Source of the DNA: Taibaiella sp041660405
GTDB lineage: Bacteria > Bacteroidota > Bacteroidia > Chitinophagales > Chitinophagaceae
Direction of reading: 5' to 3'
Assembly (NCBI GenBank): GCA_041660405.1
Contig: JBAZWL010000011.1
Coordinates: forward strand, 62,001-126,000
Length of the DNA: 64,000 nt
The translations under genes were made by a program, and so were the position numbers. Positions 26,570 through 35,542 of the stretch are shown here, in pieces. Positions within the stretch are counted from its first letter, which is position 1. Every line of letters begins with the position of its first letter. The notes under the pieces are model-generated. The model was not told where the DNA came from. It did not search any database and saw nothing but the letters and a program-made list of their open reading frames with translations.

Positions 26570-27592
26570 ATGGGATTGTTTAATTTTTTAACGCAGGAAA
26601 TTGCGATAGACCTTGGCACAGCCAATACTTTAATTATTCATAATGACCAGGTTGTAGTAGATGAGCCTTCAATTGTAGCTAAAGACAGAACAACAAATAA
26701 AATTGTTGCTGTAGGGAAAAAGGCTATGATGATGCACGAAAAAACCCATGATAATTTGAAGACCATCCGTCCGCTTAAAGATGGTGTGATTGCGGACTTT
26801 GACGCGGCAGAAGGCATGTTGCGCGAAATGATTAAAATGGTGTATCCGAAGAAACCATTATTTCCACCCAGCTGGAGAATGGTTATTTGTATTCCGTCAA
26901 GCATTACCGAGGTAGAGAAACGGGCGGTACGTGATAGTGCTGAGCAGGCAGGCGCCAAAGAGGTGTACATGATACATGAGCCTATGGCTGCGGCTTTGGG
27001 TATAGGTATCGATGTGGAAGAGCCTACAGGTAATATGATCATTGATATTGGTGGTGGTACTACCGGTATTTCCGTTATATCCCTTGCCGGTATTGTTTGC
27101 GATCAGAGTATCCGTATTGCTGGTGATGAATTTACAACAGATATTATGGAGTCTATGCGCCTTTACCATAGTCTTAATATTGGTGAGCGTACTGCTGAAC
27201 AAATTAAGATCCACGTAGGTTCCGCTTTGAAAGAACTGGATAATCCACCGGATGATATTGCCGTTAACGGACGTGACCTGGTAACCGGTATTCCAAAACA
27301 GATCCTGGTATCCTATCAGGAAGTTGCTGAAGCGTTGGATAAATCTATTTTCAAAATAGAAGAAGCCATCCTGAAAGCATTGGAAAGTACACCTCCTGAG
27401 CTTGCTTCCGATATTTATCGTCGTGGCCTTTACCTTACCGGTGGTGGTGCATTGTTACGTGGTTTGGACAAACGCATATCCCAAAAGATAAAATTGCCTG
27501 TACATGTTGCAGAAGACCCTCTTCGTGCAGTAGTTCGCGGTACAGGTATGTCTCTCAAAAATATTAACCGCTTTACTTTCTTAATGAAATAA
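26570..27592 (+). CDS. mreB: Rod shape-determining protein MreB
   Basis: 340 residues, bacterial actin that forms filaments under the inner membrane and guides lateral wall synthesis. Seen: phosphate-1 loop IAIDLGTANTLI (12-23), connect motif AEQAGAKEVYMIHEPMAAALGIG, phosphate-2 loop MIIDIGGGTTGISVISLAG (about 155-173) and adenosine motif LTGGGALLRGLDKRI. The amphipathic N-terminus MGLFNFLTQE is normal. It heads mreBCD; the gap to mreC is 151 bp. Confidence 0.97.
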   Translation: MGLFNFLTQEIAIDLGTANTLIIHNDQVVVDEPSIVAKDRTTNKIVAVGKKAMMMHEKTHDNLKTIRPLKDGVIADFDAAEGMLREMIKMVYPKKPLFPPSWRMVICIPSSITEVEKRAVRDSAEQAGAKEVYMIHEPMAAALGIGIDVEEPTGNMIIDIGGGTTGISVISLAGIVCDQSIRIAGDEFTTDIMESMRLYHSLNIGERTAEQIKIHVGSALKELDNPPDDIAVNGRDLVTGIPKQILVSYQEVAEALDKSIFKIEEAILKALESTPPELASDIYRRGLYLTGGGALLRGLDKRISQKIKLPVHVAEDPLRAVVRGTGMSLKNINRFTFLMK

Positions 27593-27743
27593 ATAATGGA
27601 GCAAATGTGAAAATTGGAAAATGTGAAAATGGCAGTTATTGTTGTTTTAGCATTTTTAACCTTTTCACATTTGGTTATATATTGTTTGTCCCGATTTCAT
27701 TTGCTAATTTTCACGTTTATTATAATTAGCCAGTTTATTTTTT

Positions 27744-28658
27744 GTGCGCAATTTCATCCTTCTTATCCGCCGCTTCTGGAATATTATTCTCTTCCTTATT
27801 TTGGAAGTGATTTGTATTTCTATGATATCCAAGAGCCGTAGTATGCAGGGGGCCGATATCACCAGTTCTTCAAATGTAGTGGCTGGCTATTTTTACAAAA
27901 AACAAAATGATGTAGTCTATTATTTTCAGCTTAGAAGAATGAATGATAGCCTGCTGAATGAAAATACCCGCTTAAGAAACCAGCTGGCAGGGAAAAGCAA
28001 TATAGATACATTTACAGGAATGACAGCCCGCATTCCTGTTACAATAAAAGATACAACAACACAGAAAGATACAAGCGCTACGGGCATTAAACTAACCCAG
28101 ACAGGTGGGATGAAAGTGATCCGTTACGCCGATTATCACTACATTCCGGCACGTGTGATCAACAATTCTATTTCCAACGACAGGTTAAACTATATTACCA
28201 TTAACAGAGGCACTAATGATGGTATAAAAAAAGGGATGCCCGTGGTAACTACGAACGGTATTGTGGGAAGAGTGGAAAATGTATCCGAACATTATGCCAG
28301 TATAGTATCCGTATTGAGCGACCGGAAAGTCAGTACCAAACTGGCTGACGGCACTTCAAACCTGATCACTATATGGAATCCCGGATCTCCTGAATTTGTA
28401 GTTACAGAGAAAGTACCCATTCACATAAAAGTTAAAAGAGGTGATAGTGTGTTTACCACCGGCTATTCTTTTTTCCCGGAAAACATACTGATAGGTACAG
28501 TAGCAAGAATAGATACTATGAAAGCTACAAATTCAAAAAATATGAAAATACGCTTGTCGACTAACTTCCGCAATCTCCAGTATGTATATGTGGTAGAAGA
28601 TAAGATGGGTGAAGAGCGTAAGAAACTGGAAGAACAGAACACACCGACAAAAAAATAA
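27744..28658 (+). CDS. mreC: Rod shape-determining protein MreC
   Basis: 304 residues. One N-terminal transmembrane helix (FWNIILFLILEVICISMI), a coiled coil (about 60-85; RRMNDSLLNENTRLRNQLAG) and two beta-barrel domains (about 125-285; YIPARVINNSISNDRLNYITINRGTNDGI, KGMPVVTTNGIVGRV, VFTTGYSFFPENILIGTVARI). It links MreB to the periplasmic wall machinery. The start is GTG 27744: an in-frame stop lies 7 codons upstream and no ATG occurs before the membrane helix. 27 bp ahead of mreD. Confidence 0.93.
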   Translation: MRNFILLIRRFWNIILFLILEVICISMISKSRSMQGADITSSSNVVAGYFYKKQNDVVYYFQLRRMNDSLLNENTRLRNQLAGKSNIDTFTGMTARIPVTIKDTTTQKDTSATGIKLTQTGGMKVIRYADYHYIPARVINNSISNDRLNYITINRGTNDGIKKGMPVVTTNGIVGRVENVSEHYASIVSVLSDRKVSTKLADGTSNLITIWNPGSPEFVVTEKVPIHIKVKRGDSVFTTGYSFFPENILIGTVARIDTMKATNSKNMKIRLSTNFRNLQYVYVVEDKMGEERKKLEEQNTPTKK

Positions 28659-28685
28659 TAATCCCTTTTACAATTTACACAGGGC

Positions 28686-29240
28686 ATGAGCATTTATCTC
28701 CGTAATGTCTTTCGTTTTATTTTACTGGTACTTATTCAGGTATTATTGCTGAATAAGATACCCTTACGCTGGTGGGCTACTCCTGGTGGCATTCCTCCTT
28801 ATACGCCCTATATTTATCCTCTTTTTATATTGTTGCTGCCATTCTCTACCCCCATGTGGTTCCTGCTCGTGTCCAGCTTCGCAATGGGCATTACAGTTGA
28901 TACTTTTATGGACACAGGAGGTATACACGCAGCAGCTTGTGTATTGATGGCTTTTTTACGTACTAATGTGCTTAGGGCTTTATTGCCCAAGCGCCTTTCT
29001 GAATATCAGAATATGTCGCCCAATATTAAATCAATGGGCTGGACACCATTTCTAACCTATTCTGCTATATTGCTTGCCATTCACCATATCCTGTTTTACA
29101 TTATAGAAATCTGGAGCTTCGAGAGTATAGGTTATCTTTTGTTGAAAATAATTATTTCGCTTATTACCAGCCTCGTATTTGTGGCTTTGTACTCTTTGTT
29201 CTTTTCTTCTTCCATCAATACAGTGTATCACGAAAAGTAA
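28686..29240 (+). CDS. mreD: Rod shape-determining protein MreD
   Basis: 184 residues with about five hydrophobic helices and the family's early motif LIQVLLLNKIPLRWW ... PYIYPLFILLLPFSTP, later MGITVDTFMDTGGIHAAACVLMAFLR. Inner membrane partner of MreC. In many Bacteroidota the operon continues with penicillin-binding protein 2 and rodA; here a terminator stands 35 bp after the stop. Confidence 0.9.
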   Translation: MSIYLRNVFRFILLVLIQVLLLNKIPLRWWATPGGIPPYTPYIYPLFILLLPFSTPMWFLLVSSFAMGITVDTFMDTGGIHAAACVLMAFLRTNVLRALLPKRLSEYQNMSPNIKSMGWTPFLTYSAILLAIHHILFYIIEIWSFESIGYLLLKIIISLITSLVFVALYSLFFSSSINTVYHEK

Positions 29241-29274
29241 GTTCTTTTTGCATTTGAATCAAACCATAGTAAAT

Positions 29275-29310
29275 AAAAAACGTCCCGCATTATAGCCGGG
29301 ACGTTTTTTT
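29275..29310. terminator. Terminator after mreD
   Basis: 13-bp stem AAAAAACGTCCCG/CGGGACGTTTTTT with a 9-base loop, suited to both convergent units. Confidence 0.88.
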
Positions 29311-29323
29311 ATGATCAACACGT

Positions 29324-29545
29324 TTAGTATTCATCTTCATTAAAGAAGAAGTCTTCTTGTGTAGGATAGTCGGGCCATATGTCTTCTACACCTTCATACA
29401 TCTCACCTTCATCCTCCAACTCCTGAAGATTTTCTACTACCTCAAGTGGGGCGCCAGAGCGGATAGCGTAATCTATCAATTCGTCTTTAGTTGCAGGCCA
29501 TGGTGCATCTTCAAGGTGTGAGGCCAATTCCAGTGTCCAAAACAT
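29324..29545 (-). CDS. DUF2795 domain-containing protein
   Basis: 73 residues, soluble and very acidic at the C-terminus. It matches a short, strongly conserved Bacteroidota family: MFWTLELASHLEDAPWPATKDELIDYAIRSG, EVVENLQELEDEGE and WPDYPTQEDFFFNEDE. The function is unknown. Monocistronic. Confidence 0.88.
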   Translation of the reverse strand: MFWTLELASHLEDAPWPATKDELIDYAIRSGAPLEVVENLQELEDEGEMYEGVEDIWPDYPTQEDFFFNEDEY

Positions 29546-29802
29546 ATTATGATTTAATTTATTTAATGTTTAATTTGTGCAAATCTAAGGTTTCCAATTC
29601 AATTATGAACATTATTATAAAATTGATTCGTTTTTCTTTTTGTTATTTATCAGAAATATCATTTTGCTCAAAAAATATGAGCTATGATAATTTAGCTTGG
29701 GCAAGGTTTAATACCCTACAAAAAATGCTGAAAAATTATCATCATTGTAATTGGCAATTCAAAAAATGGCATAAGAACAGCCATTGCACAACTTAGTGAT
29801 CC
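29546..29802. other. AT-rich intergenic region
   Basis: Spacer upstream of the DUF2795 gene, holding its promoter. The plus-strand frame at 29491-29796 overlaps the DUF2795 start and has no coding signature. Nothing else found. Confidence 0.45.
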
Positions 29803-29850
29803 CGAAATAAACAAAAGACGTTTCAAATGAAACGTCTTTTGTTTATTTCG
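29803..29850. terminator. 48-bp perfect palindrome, terminator of the solute-binding lipoprotein gene
   Basis: Two perfect 23-base arms (CGAAATAAACAAAAGACG... and complement) around AA. T-rich segments follow the hairpin on both strands. It lies 72 bp beyond the stop of the minus-strand gene, farther than usual. Confidence 0.7.
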
Positions 29851-29922
29851 TTAAAACCATTTTATCAAACATGCTAATGGTTTTAAAGCAATTTAGCTTA
29901 ATTATTATTAAATCACATAACC

Positions 29923-31008
29923 CTATAGTAAACTCAAAATATATGGGTCAGTTAACGGAGAGCTTCCCTGTACAGGGCCTATCTTCGTTTTCATCTGATT
30001 TTTGAATTGCTCCACACCATTCCGGTCCAGCATAAAATTAATAAACTCAACAGGAGAGGTATTAGGATATTCCCTGTAGTTTTTATAATCTCCTTTGGTC
30101 GGCATATCCTTTCTTACAGACCATTGCGTCCATACGTTCTGCATTTTCTTTGATAGTATCCATGCAATGTAAAGTTTTGCAGCAGCCTTGTGTTTTGCGT
30201 TTTTGAAAATAGCCGCGGTCTGTGGCCATGTTAAAAAAGGATCTTCTGCAGGTAAAACAATCGGCGATCCGCCATCTCTTTCTTTTTCGAAAGCAGCACT
30301 CACTCCCATTGTTACTAATTTATTACCTTTTTGTATCTGTGCTCTTGGTGCGGCTGTACCTCTTATCCATTCCGGGTTTTGAGCTATAAGTGAATCTACA
30401 AAAGCCCATCCGTACTTGTCTACTACTTTTTTATATAAAAATAACACAGCATCATCGTCATGCGGATAAGTCAGCATCATTTTATTTTTAAACTGTGGTT
30501 TTAATAAGTCCAGATACGACGTGGGTAGTGGGTTGACGTTGATCCTGCTAGCTACTATCGAAAACGTTCCCATGAAAAGCGGTGTAAACGCCGCATTCTG
30601 GTCTTTAATATCATCAGGGATATTGTTCCAGTTTACGGACTTAAAAGGCTCCAGCGCTCCTTGCAGCTTCCAGCGATGAAAATCATGTATGGTTTGCAGT
30701 TGAGCAACGTCCGGTACTACACCACCATTAGCAATAGCCTGATCTATGTCCACATCCAGAAATTTTGACAAATCTACTCTGGCTGTTATTTTAATGTCGG
30801 GGAAATCTTTTTGCCATTCATTTTTAATCAGATTTAAACCTCCGGGAGAATCTCCACCGCCCCACAAAATAAACTCATTGCCTTCTGCTTTTGCTTCCAG
30901 GTACAATCTATTTATCTCTGTCAGTTCGTCTTCTGGAACAGTAGTTTTTTTATTACAAGATACGGCAACGAATAAAACCGCTATCAATAGGGTGAGTTTG
31001 TTGTTCAT
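29923..31008 (-). CDS. ABC-type extracellular solute-binding lipoprotein
   Basis: 361 residues. Lipoprotein signal MNNKLTLLIAVLFVAVSC (Cys 18). The rest fits family 1/6 solute-binding proteins of the ferric-ion/polyamine type: FILWGGGDSPGGLNLIKNEWQKDFPDIKI, VVPDVAQLQTIHDFHRW, MMLTYPHDDDAVLFLYKKVVDKYGW, MGVSAAFEKERDGGSPIVLP, AAAKLYIAWILSKKMQ. It would capture a small ligand in the periplasm. No permease or ATPase of that importer type is adjacent; the nearby LolD-type ATPase belongs to another family. A 10-bp inverted repeat lies just upstream (31031-31057). The ligand is unknown; iron is one possibility. Confidence 0.85.
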   Translation of the reverse strand: MNNKLTLLIAVLFVAVSCNKKTTVPEDELTEINRLYLEAKAEGNEFILWGGGDSPGGLNLIKNEWQKDFPDIKITARVDLSKFLDVDIDQAIANGGVVPDVAQLQTIHDFHRWKLQGALEPFKSVNWNNIPDDIKDQNAAFTPLFMGTFSIVASRINVNPLPTSYLDLLKPQFKNKMMLTYPHDDDAVLFLYKKVVDKYGWAFVDSLIAQNPEWIRGTAAPRAQIQKGNKLVTMGVSAAFEKERDGGSPIVLPAEDPFLTWPQTAAIFKNAKHKAAAKLYIAWILSKKMQNVWTQWSVRKDMPTKGDYKNYREYPNTSPVEFINFMLDRNGVEQFKNQMKTKIGPVQGSSPLTDPYILSLL

Positions 31009-31030
31009 ACAAAATAATTACTTTTTGACT

Positions 31031-31057
31031 AAAGTAATAAAATATGCTTATTACTTT
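31031..31057. promoter_or_regulatory. Inverted repeat, possible operator of the solute-binding gene
   Basis: AAAGTAATAA and its exact complement TTATTACTTT separated by 7 bases, 23 bp upstream of the ATG. Size and AT-richness suit a dimeric repressor such as a Fur- or DtxR-type regulator; this is inference. Confidence 0.45.
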
Positions 31058-31267
31058 GTAAATATTGCAAATATTTAAGTTCATTTTAGCAAAAAATTGA
31101 GAATAATAATAGTAATTTATGAATTCAATGGTGCCAGGTTGCTGTTTCCTAACAAATATCAATTGGAGGCTTGCAGACTGCGAACTTCACACTTGTACTT
31201 ACATGCCTATTCGGCTTTAACTTTTATGTGCTACATTTGACAAGTACATTTCCTTCGATTTTACCTG

Positions 31268-32251
31268 ATGAAAATAAGCGGCTTTACAATTGTCCGGAAT
31301 GCCATTCAGTATGATTTTCCAATAGTAGCGTGCATCTTATCTGCCTTACCTCTTGTTGATGAATTTATAGTATTAATCGGAGATAGCGATGATGAAACCG
31401 AAATACTGGTCAGTAATATCAAATCAGATAAAATCAAGATTATCTGTTCCGACTGGAACACTTCAAAATATAACAAAGGCGGAGCCGTATATGCACACCA
31501 AACAGATGTAGCGCTGAACGCCTGTACCGGCGACTGGTGCCTGTACCTGCAGGCAGATGAGGTATTACATGAAAAGGATATTCCCCTCATCAAAAAGGCG
31601 TGCGCGCATTATAAGGAAGATAACCGTGTAGAAGGTTTTCTTTTTAATTATATCCATTTTTATGGCTGGTACAACCATTATATAGATGCCTTGCACTTTG
31701 CCTATCCTAAAGAGATCAGGATGGTAAGGAATAGTAAGGATATTCACTCCTGGAAAGATGCACAATCGTTCCGGTTTATTCCCGATTTTGATTACGAAGA
31801 TTATTATCAAAAAAAAGGAACCCGCAAGCTTAATTGTATCGATTTAAATGCTTTTATCTATCATTATGGTTGGTGCAGAGATCCCAGGAAAATGGTAAAG
31901 AAAATTGCGGAACAACATTCGATGCACTCCGGCAATAAGCATGAAGTCGTGGAAGAATACTTTGATTATGGCAACTTAAGTCCGATGCCAGTATTCAAAG
32001 GAACGCATCCACAAACAATGAAAGAAAGGATAGAAATTGCAGACTGGAAAGGGTTACTGCGTTACACAGGCGCTAATTCTGAAGTACTGAAAAAGAAAAA
32101 ATTTGGTCTCAAATATAGGGTCATTAATTTCATTGAAAATAAAATACTGGGTGGCAAACTGATCGCAGGCTTTAAGAATTATCATCTTATAGGCCGTTAC
32201 GGATTCAGGACAAAAGACCCTGTAAATAATAAAGACAATGCTTACAGCTGA
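31268..32251 (+). CDS. Family 2 glycosyltransferase
   Basis: 327 residues, soluble, GT-A fold. Seen: ISGFTIVRNAIQYDFPIVACILSALP, EFIVLIGDSDDETEI, and the DxD-like motif LYLQADEVLHEKD (about 95-107), which binds the nucleotide sugar and metal. The C-terminal half has KEIRMVRNSKDIHSW and HYGWCRDPRKMVKKI, typical of the WaaE/KdtX-like branch of GT2. Acceptor unknown, likely an envelope glycan. Its last 14 bases overlap the LolD gene, so the two are translationally linked. Confidence 0.88.
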   Translation: MKISGFTIVRNAIQYDFPIVACILSALPLVDEFIVLIGDSDDETEILVSNIKSDKIKIICSDWNTSKYNKGGAVYAHQTDVALNACTGDWCLYLQADEVLHEKDIPLIKKACAHYKEDNRVEGFLFNYIHFYGWYNHYIDALHFAYPKEIRMVRNSKDIHSWKDAQSFRFIPDFDYEDYYQKKGTRKLNCIDLNAFIYHYGWCRDPRKMVKKIAEQHSMHSGNKHEVVEEYFDYGNLSPMPVFKGTHPQTMKERIEIADWKGLLRYTGANSEVLKKKKFGLKYRVINFIENKILGGKLIAGFKNYHLIGRYGFRTKDPVNNKDNAYS

Positions 32252-32921
32252 AAATTTATCCAAAAAATACGGCCAGCTTACTGTGCTCCGCAATGTTTCC
32301 CTTGAAATTAAAAAGGGCGAATTTGTGGCCATAGCCGGTCCATCCGGGGCAGGTAAAAGTACTTTGCTGCATTTACTTGGCGCACTCGATTTTCCCGATA
32401 CCGGCCAGGTAAGGCTTATGGAAAATGACCTTTTTAAGCTTTCACGTAAAAGACAGGCCGCTTTTCGTAATAAAAACATGGGCTTTGTATTTCAGTTCCA
32501 TCATTTGTTACCGGAATTTACAGCATTGGAAAATGTATGTATGCCCCTCTGGATAGCCGATAAAAATAAAAAGGAGGCTGCAGATGCTGCTAAAAAGATT
32601 CTAGATACCGTTGGTCTATCACACCGACTAGATCACAAGCCTGGCGAATTATCAGGCGGAGAGCAACAACGAGTGGCCATTGCAAGGGCTATTGTCCATA
32701 AGCCTTCTGTAATATTTGCCGACGAACCTACAGGCAACCTAGACACAGCCAATGCACAAGCGGTACACGAGCTCTTTCTGCAATTAAGGGAAATGTATAA
32801 TCAGACTTTTGTGATTGTTACACACAACGAACAACTCGCAGCCATGGCCGACCGGACTTTCATGATGAAGGATGGCAATATAGAATCGGAAAGAGTGAAG
32901 AGCAGCGATTCCGGCAATTAA
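32238..32921 (+). CDS. lolD: LolD-type ABC transporter ATP-binding protein
   Basis: 227 residues. Walker A AGPSGAGKSTLL (about 36-47), Q-loop VFQFHHLLPEFTALENV, signature LSGGEQQRVAIARAI, Walker B VIFADEPTGNLD and the H-loop VTHN. The features Q-x-HHLLPEFTALENV and GNLDT are those of LolD/MacB-type ATPases, which power lipoprotein release from the inner membrane. No LolC/E permease is adjacent, as is usual in this phylum. Overlaps the glycosyltransferase gene by 14 bp. Confidence 0.9.
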   Translation: MLTAENLSKKYGQLTVLRNVSLEIKKGEFVAIAGPSGAGKSTLLHLLGALDFPDTGQVRLMENDLFKLSRKRQAAFRNKNMGFVFQFHHLLPEFTALENVCMPLWIADKNKKEAADAAKKILDTVGLSHRLDHKPGELSGGEQQRVAIARAIVHKPSVIFADEPTGNLDTANAQAVHELFLQLREMYNQTFVIVTHNEQLAAMADRTFMMKDGNIESERVKSSDSGN

Positions 32922-32937
32922 AATTATAATAATAAGG

Positions 32938-32966
32938 TCTCGCAGCGACGCGGCGGCGCTGCGAGA
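32938..32966. repeat. GC-rich palindromic repeat, copy A
   Basis: 29 bases, arms TCTCGCAGCG/CGCTGCGAGA around a 9-base GC-rich centre. A near-identical 29-base copy with the same arm ends is at 43693-43721. Much richer in GC than its surroundings. Confidence 0.65.
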
Positions 32967-33036
32967 AAATAAAGGTTATAGTTAATAGTGCTGGGTTAAA
33001 ATCTTACCCGTATAACACTTCCCTTAAAGTTGTAAA

Positions 33037-33078
33037 TATAAAGAGAGCGTCCAGTAATAACTGGACGCTCTCTTTATA
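33037..33078. terminator. Terminator after the RlpA-like gene
   Basis: 19-bp stem TATAAAGAGAGCGTCCAGT with complement around AATA, usable on both strands; 31 bp beyond the minus-strand stop. Confidence 0.82.
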
Positions 33079-33109
33079 TTTATTTATACTAACCTTCTTG
33101 AAAATAAAA

Positions 33110-33568
33110 TTATAATTGGTTTCCTGATGGTGATTCGGCGGCTTTCTGTGCCAGAACCTGTTTTTTACCTTCTTCAGCGGATACCTGCTCAATTTTTACT
33201 TTTGCAGTTCCTCTTGCGATAAATTTCAGATCCTGTGCGGCAACTTCTGCCAGATCGATCATTCTACCCTGATGCCCCATGCGGTCGTTAACCTTTACAT
33301 AGACAATCTTACCGTTGGACTGGTTGGTTACTTTTACGTAAGTGCCCAGTTTAAAGTGATTGCTGGCGGCAGTGTATTTGCCATTATCGAAAACCTCTCC
33401 GGTTGCTGTTTTTCTACCTTCAAACTTATTGTGATAGAAACTGGCTACGCCGGTTTTCTGTTCTGTTTTTATTTCCTTTTTGATTACAACAGGCTGTTGC
33501 TCTAGTTTCTGTTGTTGAATTGGCAAAGCAAATGTAAGCCAAGACCAAAGTACAAAATCAAATCCCAT
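33110..33568 (-). CDS. RlpA-like double-psi beta-barrel protein
   Basis: 152 residues from ATG 33568 (the TTG nine codons upstream is rejected). A short N-terminal hydrophobic segment (FDFVLWSWLTFALP) may be a signal. Residues about 40-130 form the RlpA barrel: GVASFYHNKFEGRKTATGEVFD, YTAASNHFKLGTYVKVTN, VYVKVNDRMGHQGRMIDLAEVAAQDL. RlpA relatives bind or cleave denuded septal peptidoglycan. The conserved Asp of DRMG is present. No SPOR domain is found, which is common in this phylum. Confidence 0.86.
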   Translation of the reverse strand: MGFDFVLWSWLTFALPIQQQKLEQQPVVIKKEIKTEQKTGVASFYHNKFEGRKTATGEVFDNGKYTAASNHFKLGTYVKVTNQSNGKIVYVKVNDRMGHQGRMIDLAEVAAQDLKFIARGTAKVKIEQVSAEEGKKQVLAQKAAESPSGNQL

Positions 33569-33657
33569 TACACATAAACATTTGGTACGGGGCAAAAGTA
33601 ATACATTCTGTGGAAAATGCTTCCCAACAAATGTTAATATTTGCCTTGTGTTAGATG

Positions 33658-35421
33658 TTAATACTTGTTTTGCGGTTTGCGTGCACGGGTAAACTTCTGT
33701 GGTTCGCTACCGTAATCTTTCTTCTCATAACCGCCTTTACGGTAGCTATCCTTAGGTTTTCCGTAGTTTCCACCGCCGCCGCTTCCACCACCAAATCCTG
33801 GTTTGTTGTCGGCTTCTTCTACTCTTACTTTTCTATTGTTAAATTTACGTTGCGCCAGGGAATCAGAGATAAATTCCACTGCTTCGGCCGGAACATTGAA
33901 GAAACTGCTCAATTCGCGCACGGTAACGCGGCTTACCATTTTAGGATCCAGATCAGTCATTTCTGTTACAAAATGAACCAATGAATCTGTATTAGCGCCA
34001 TCTTTGGTTCCGATATTGATGAACAAACGCACAGAACCGGTACGAGGGCCTGAAGATTCTCTTTCACCACCCGGAGCACGCCTATCATTGAAGCCTGCAT
34101 TCAGATCAGGAGCATTCTCGTAATCCTTCATGGTGTCTTTCAACTGTAACCATATCAGGCGATTGATCAGCTCATCTTTATCCATCGCTTCAAACTTCTC
34201 ATGGATACCTTTCTGGTAAATTTCACCAAAACCATTTTCGGGTTGAGCTTGTTCGATTTTATCCAGGAAGTGGAATAAGCGCTTGCGCACTACTTCAGCT
34301 CCATCAGGAATATCACTTTTGTGGAAACGGGTTTTAGCCAAACGCTCTACCTGGCGAATACGGCCTATTTCCCTTGAGGTAACCAAAGACATACAAATGC
34401 CTGATTTACCGGCACGACCAGTACGGCCACTACGGTGGGTATACACTTCAGGATCTTCCGGTAATTCGTAATTGATAACGTGTGTGATATCACTTACATC
34501 AATACCACGTGCTGCCACATCGGTAGCTACGATACATTGGAATTGTTTGCGTTTAAAGCGGTCCATTACTTTGGTACGCATTTTTTGATCCATATCGCCG
34601 TGTAACGGGCTTACATGGTATCCTTCACGCATCAGTTTTTCCGAAATATCCTGGCAATCCTGTTTGGTACGGGTAAAAATGATACCATAAACATCAGGAG
34701 CGAAATCAAGGATACGACGTAAGGCATCGAAACGTTGATGTGCATTGGTTACGAAATACTGATGGTCAATATTCTCATTACCAATGTTTTCTTTAGCTAC
34801 AGCAACCTCTTTAGGGTCTTTCATGTAACGCTTGGAAATACGGCGTACATCATTATTCATTGTAGCGGAGAACAGCCATGTGCTTTCACGTACAGGGGTA
34901 TTTTTCAGGATAAAATCAATATCGTCACGGAAACCCATGTTCAACATTTCATCTGCCTCATCCAATACCAGGACTTTTACTTCATCAAGATTGATAGCTC
35001 CGCGCTCCAAAAGGTCAATTAAACGACCTGGAGTAGCTACTACTACTTGCACATTTGCCCTTTTCAGTTCACGGATCTGCGTTCCGATCGGGGTACCACC
35101 GTAAACCGCAAGCGTGTTAATACCGCGGGTAAATTTCGTGTACTTTACAAATTCTTCCTGAATTTGCATGCAAAGCTCACGTGTTGGGCTTAATACCAAA
35201 GCCTGAACGCCACTTTCTTTTGGATCTATTTTGTGCAACAAAGGCAAACCGAATGCGGCCGTTTTACCGGTACCGGTTTGTGCTAAAGCGATAATGTCTG
35301 TAGTCTCTTGTACCAATAATGGTATAGCTTGTTGCTGAATCGGGCTCGGCGTTGTAAACCCTAAAGCCTGCACAGCCTGCACAAGCTCTTCTTTCAATCC
35401 AAATTCTTGGAATGTTGTCAT
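33658..35421 (-). CDS. DEAD-box RNA helicase with DbpA-type RNA-binding domain
   Basis: 587 residues. Q motif FGLKEELVQAVQALGFTTPSPIQ, Walker A AQTGTGKT (47-54), DEAD box VLDEADEML, SAT motif FSATM, and motif VI HRSGRTGRAG. Residues about 455-530 are a DbpA-like RRM (SVRLFINIGTKDGANTDSLVHFV ... VRELSSFFNVPAEAVEFISDSL), which in DbpA/CsdA proteins binds structured RNA. The tail from about 545 is Gly/Lys/Tyr-rich, a low-complexity RNA-contact region. Likely acts in ribosome assembly or RNA decay and cold adaptation. Monocistronic. Confidence 0.94.
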   Translation of the reverse strand: MTTFQEFGLKEELVQAVQALGFTTPSPIQQQAIPLLVQETTDIIALAQTGTGKTAAFGLPLLHKIDPKESGVQALVLSPTRELCMQIQEEFVKYTKFTRGINTLAVYGGTPIGTQIRELKRANVQVVVATPGRLIDLLERGAINLDEVKVLVLDEADEMLNMGFRDDIDFILKNTPVRESTWLFSATMNNDVRRISKRYMKDPKEVAVAKENIGNENIDHQYFVTNAHQRFDALRRILDFAPDVYGIIFTRTKQDCQDISEKLMREGYHVSPLHGDMDQKMRTKVMDRFKRKQFQCIVATDVAARGIDVSDITHVINYELPEDPEVYTHRSGRTGRAGKSGICMSLVTSREIGRIRQVERLAKTRFHKSDIPDGAEVVRKRLFHFLDKIEQAQPENGFGEIYQKGIHEKFEAMDKDELINRLIWLQLKDTMKDYENAPDLNAGFNDRRAPGGERESSGPRTGSVRLFINIGTKDGANTDSLVHFVTEMTDLDPKMVSRVTVRELSSFFNVPAEAVEFISDSLAQRKFNNRKVRVEEADNKPGFGGGSGGGGNYGKPKDSYRKGGYEKKDYGSEPQKFTRARKPQNKY

Positions 35422-35542
35422 ACTTCTCTAAATGTCCTTTTTTAAAACAAGGCGCGAAGGTACAATTAATATATGGTAAATTACGAATAGTATCGTATAA
35501 ACCCTTAAATTTAACGCCCCGTTTCTGAAACTCTTACGAAAT

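Noticed and set aside
27614..27841. 75-residue hydrophobic frame before and over the mreC start
   Set aside because: It lies in another frame of the mreC leader and membrane helix; no independent evidence.
29491..29796. 101-residue frame on the plus strand
   Set aside because: Overlaps the start of the conserved DUF2795 gene on the other strand and shows no coding pattern.
29923..32921. Complete ABC importer made of the solute-binding protein and the ATPase at 32238
   Set aside because: The ATPase has LolD/MacB features, is on the other strand with a glycosyltransferase, and no permease exists between.
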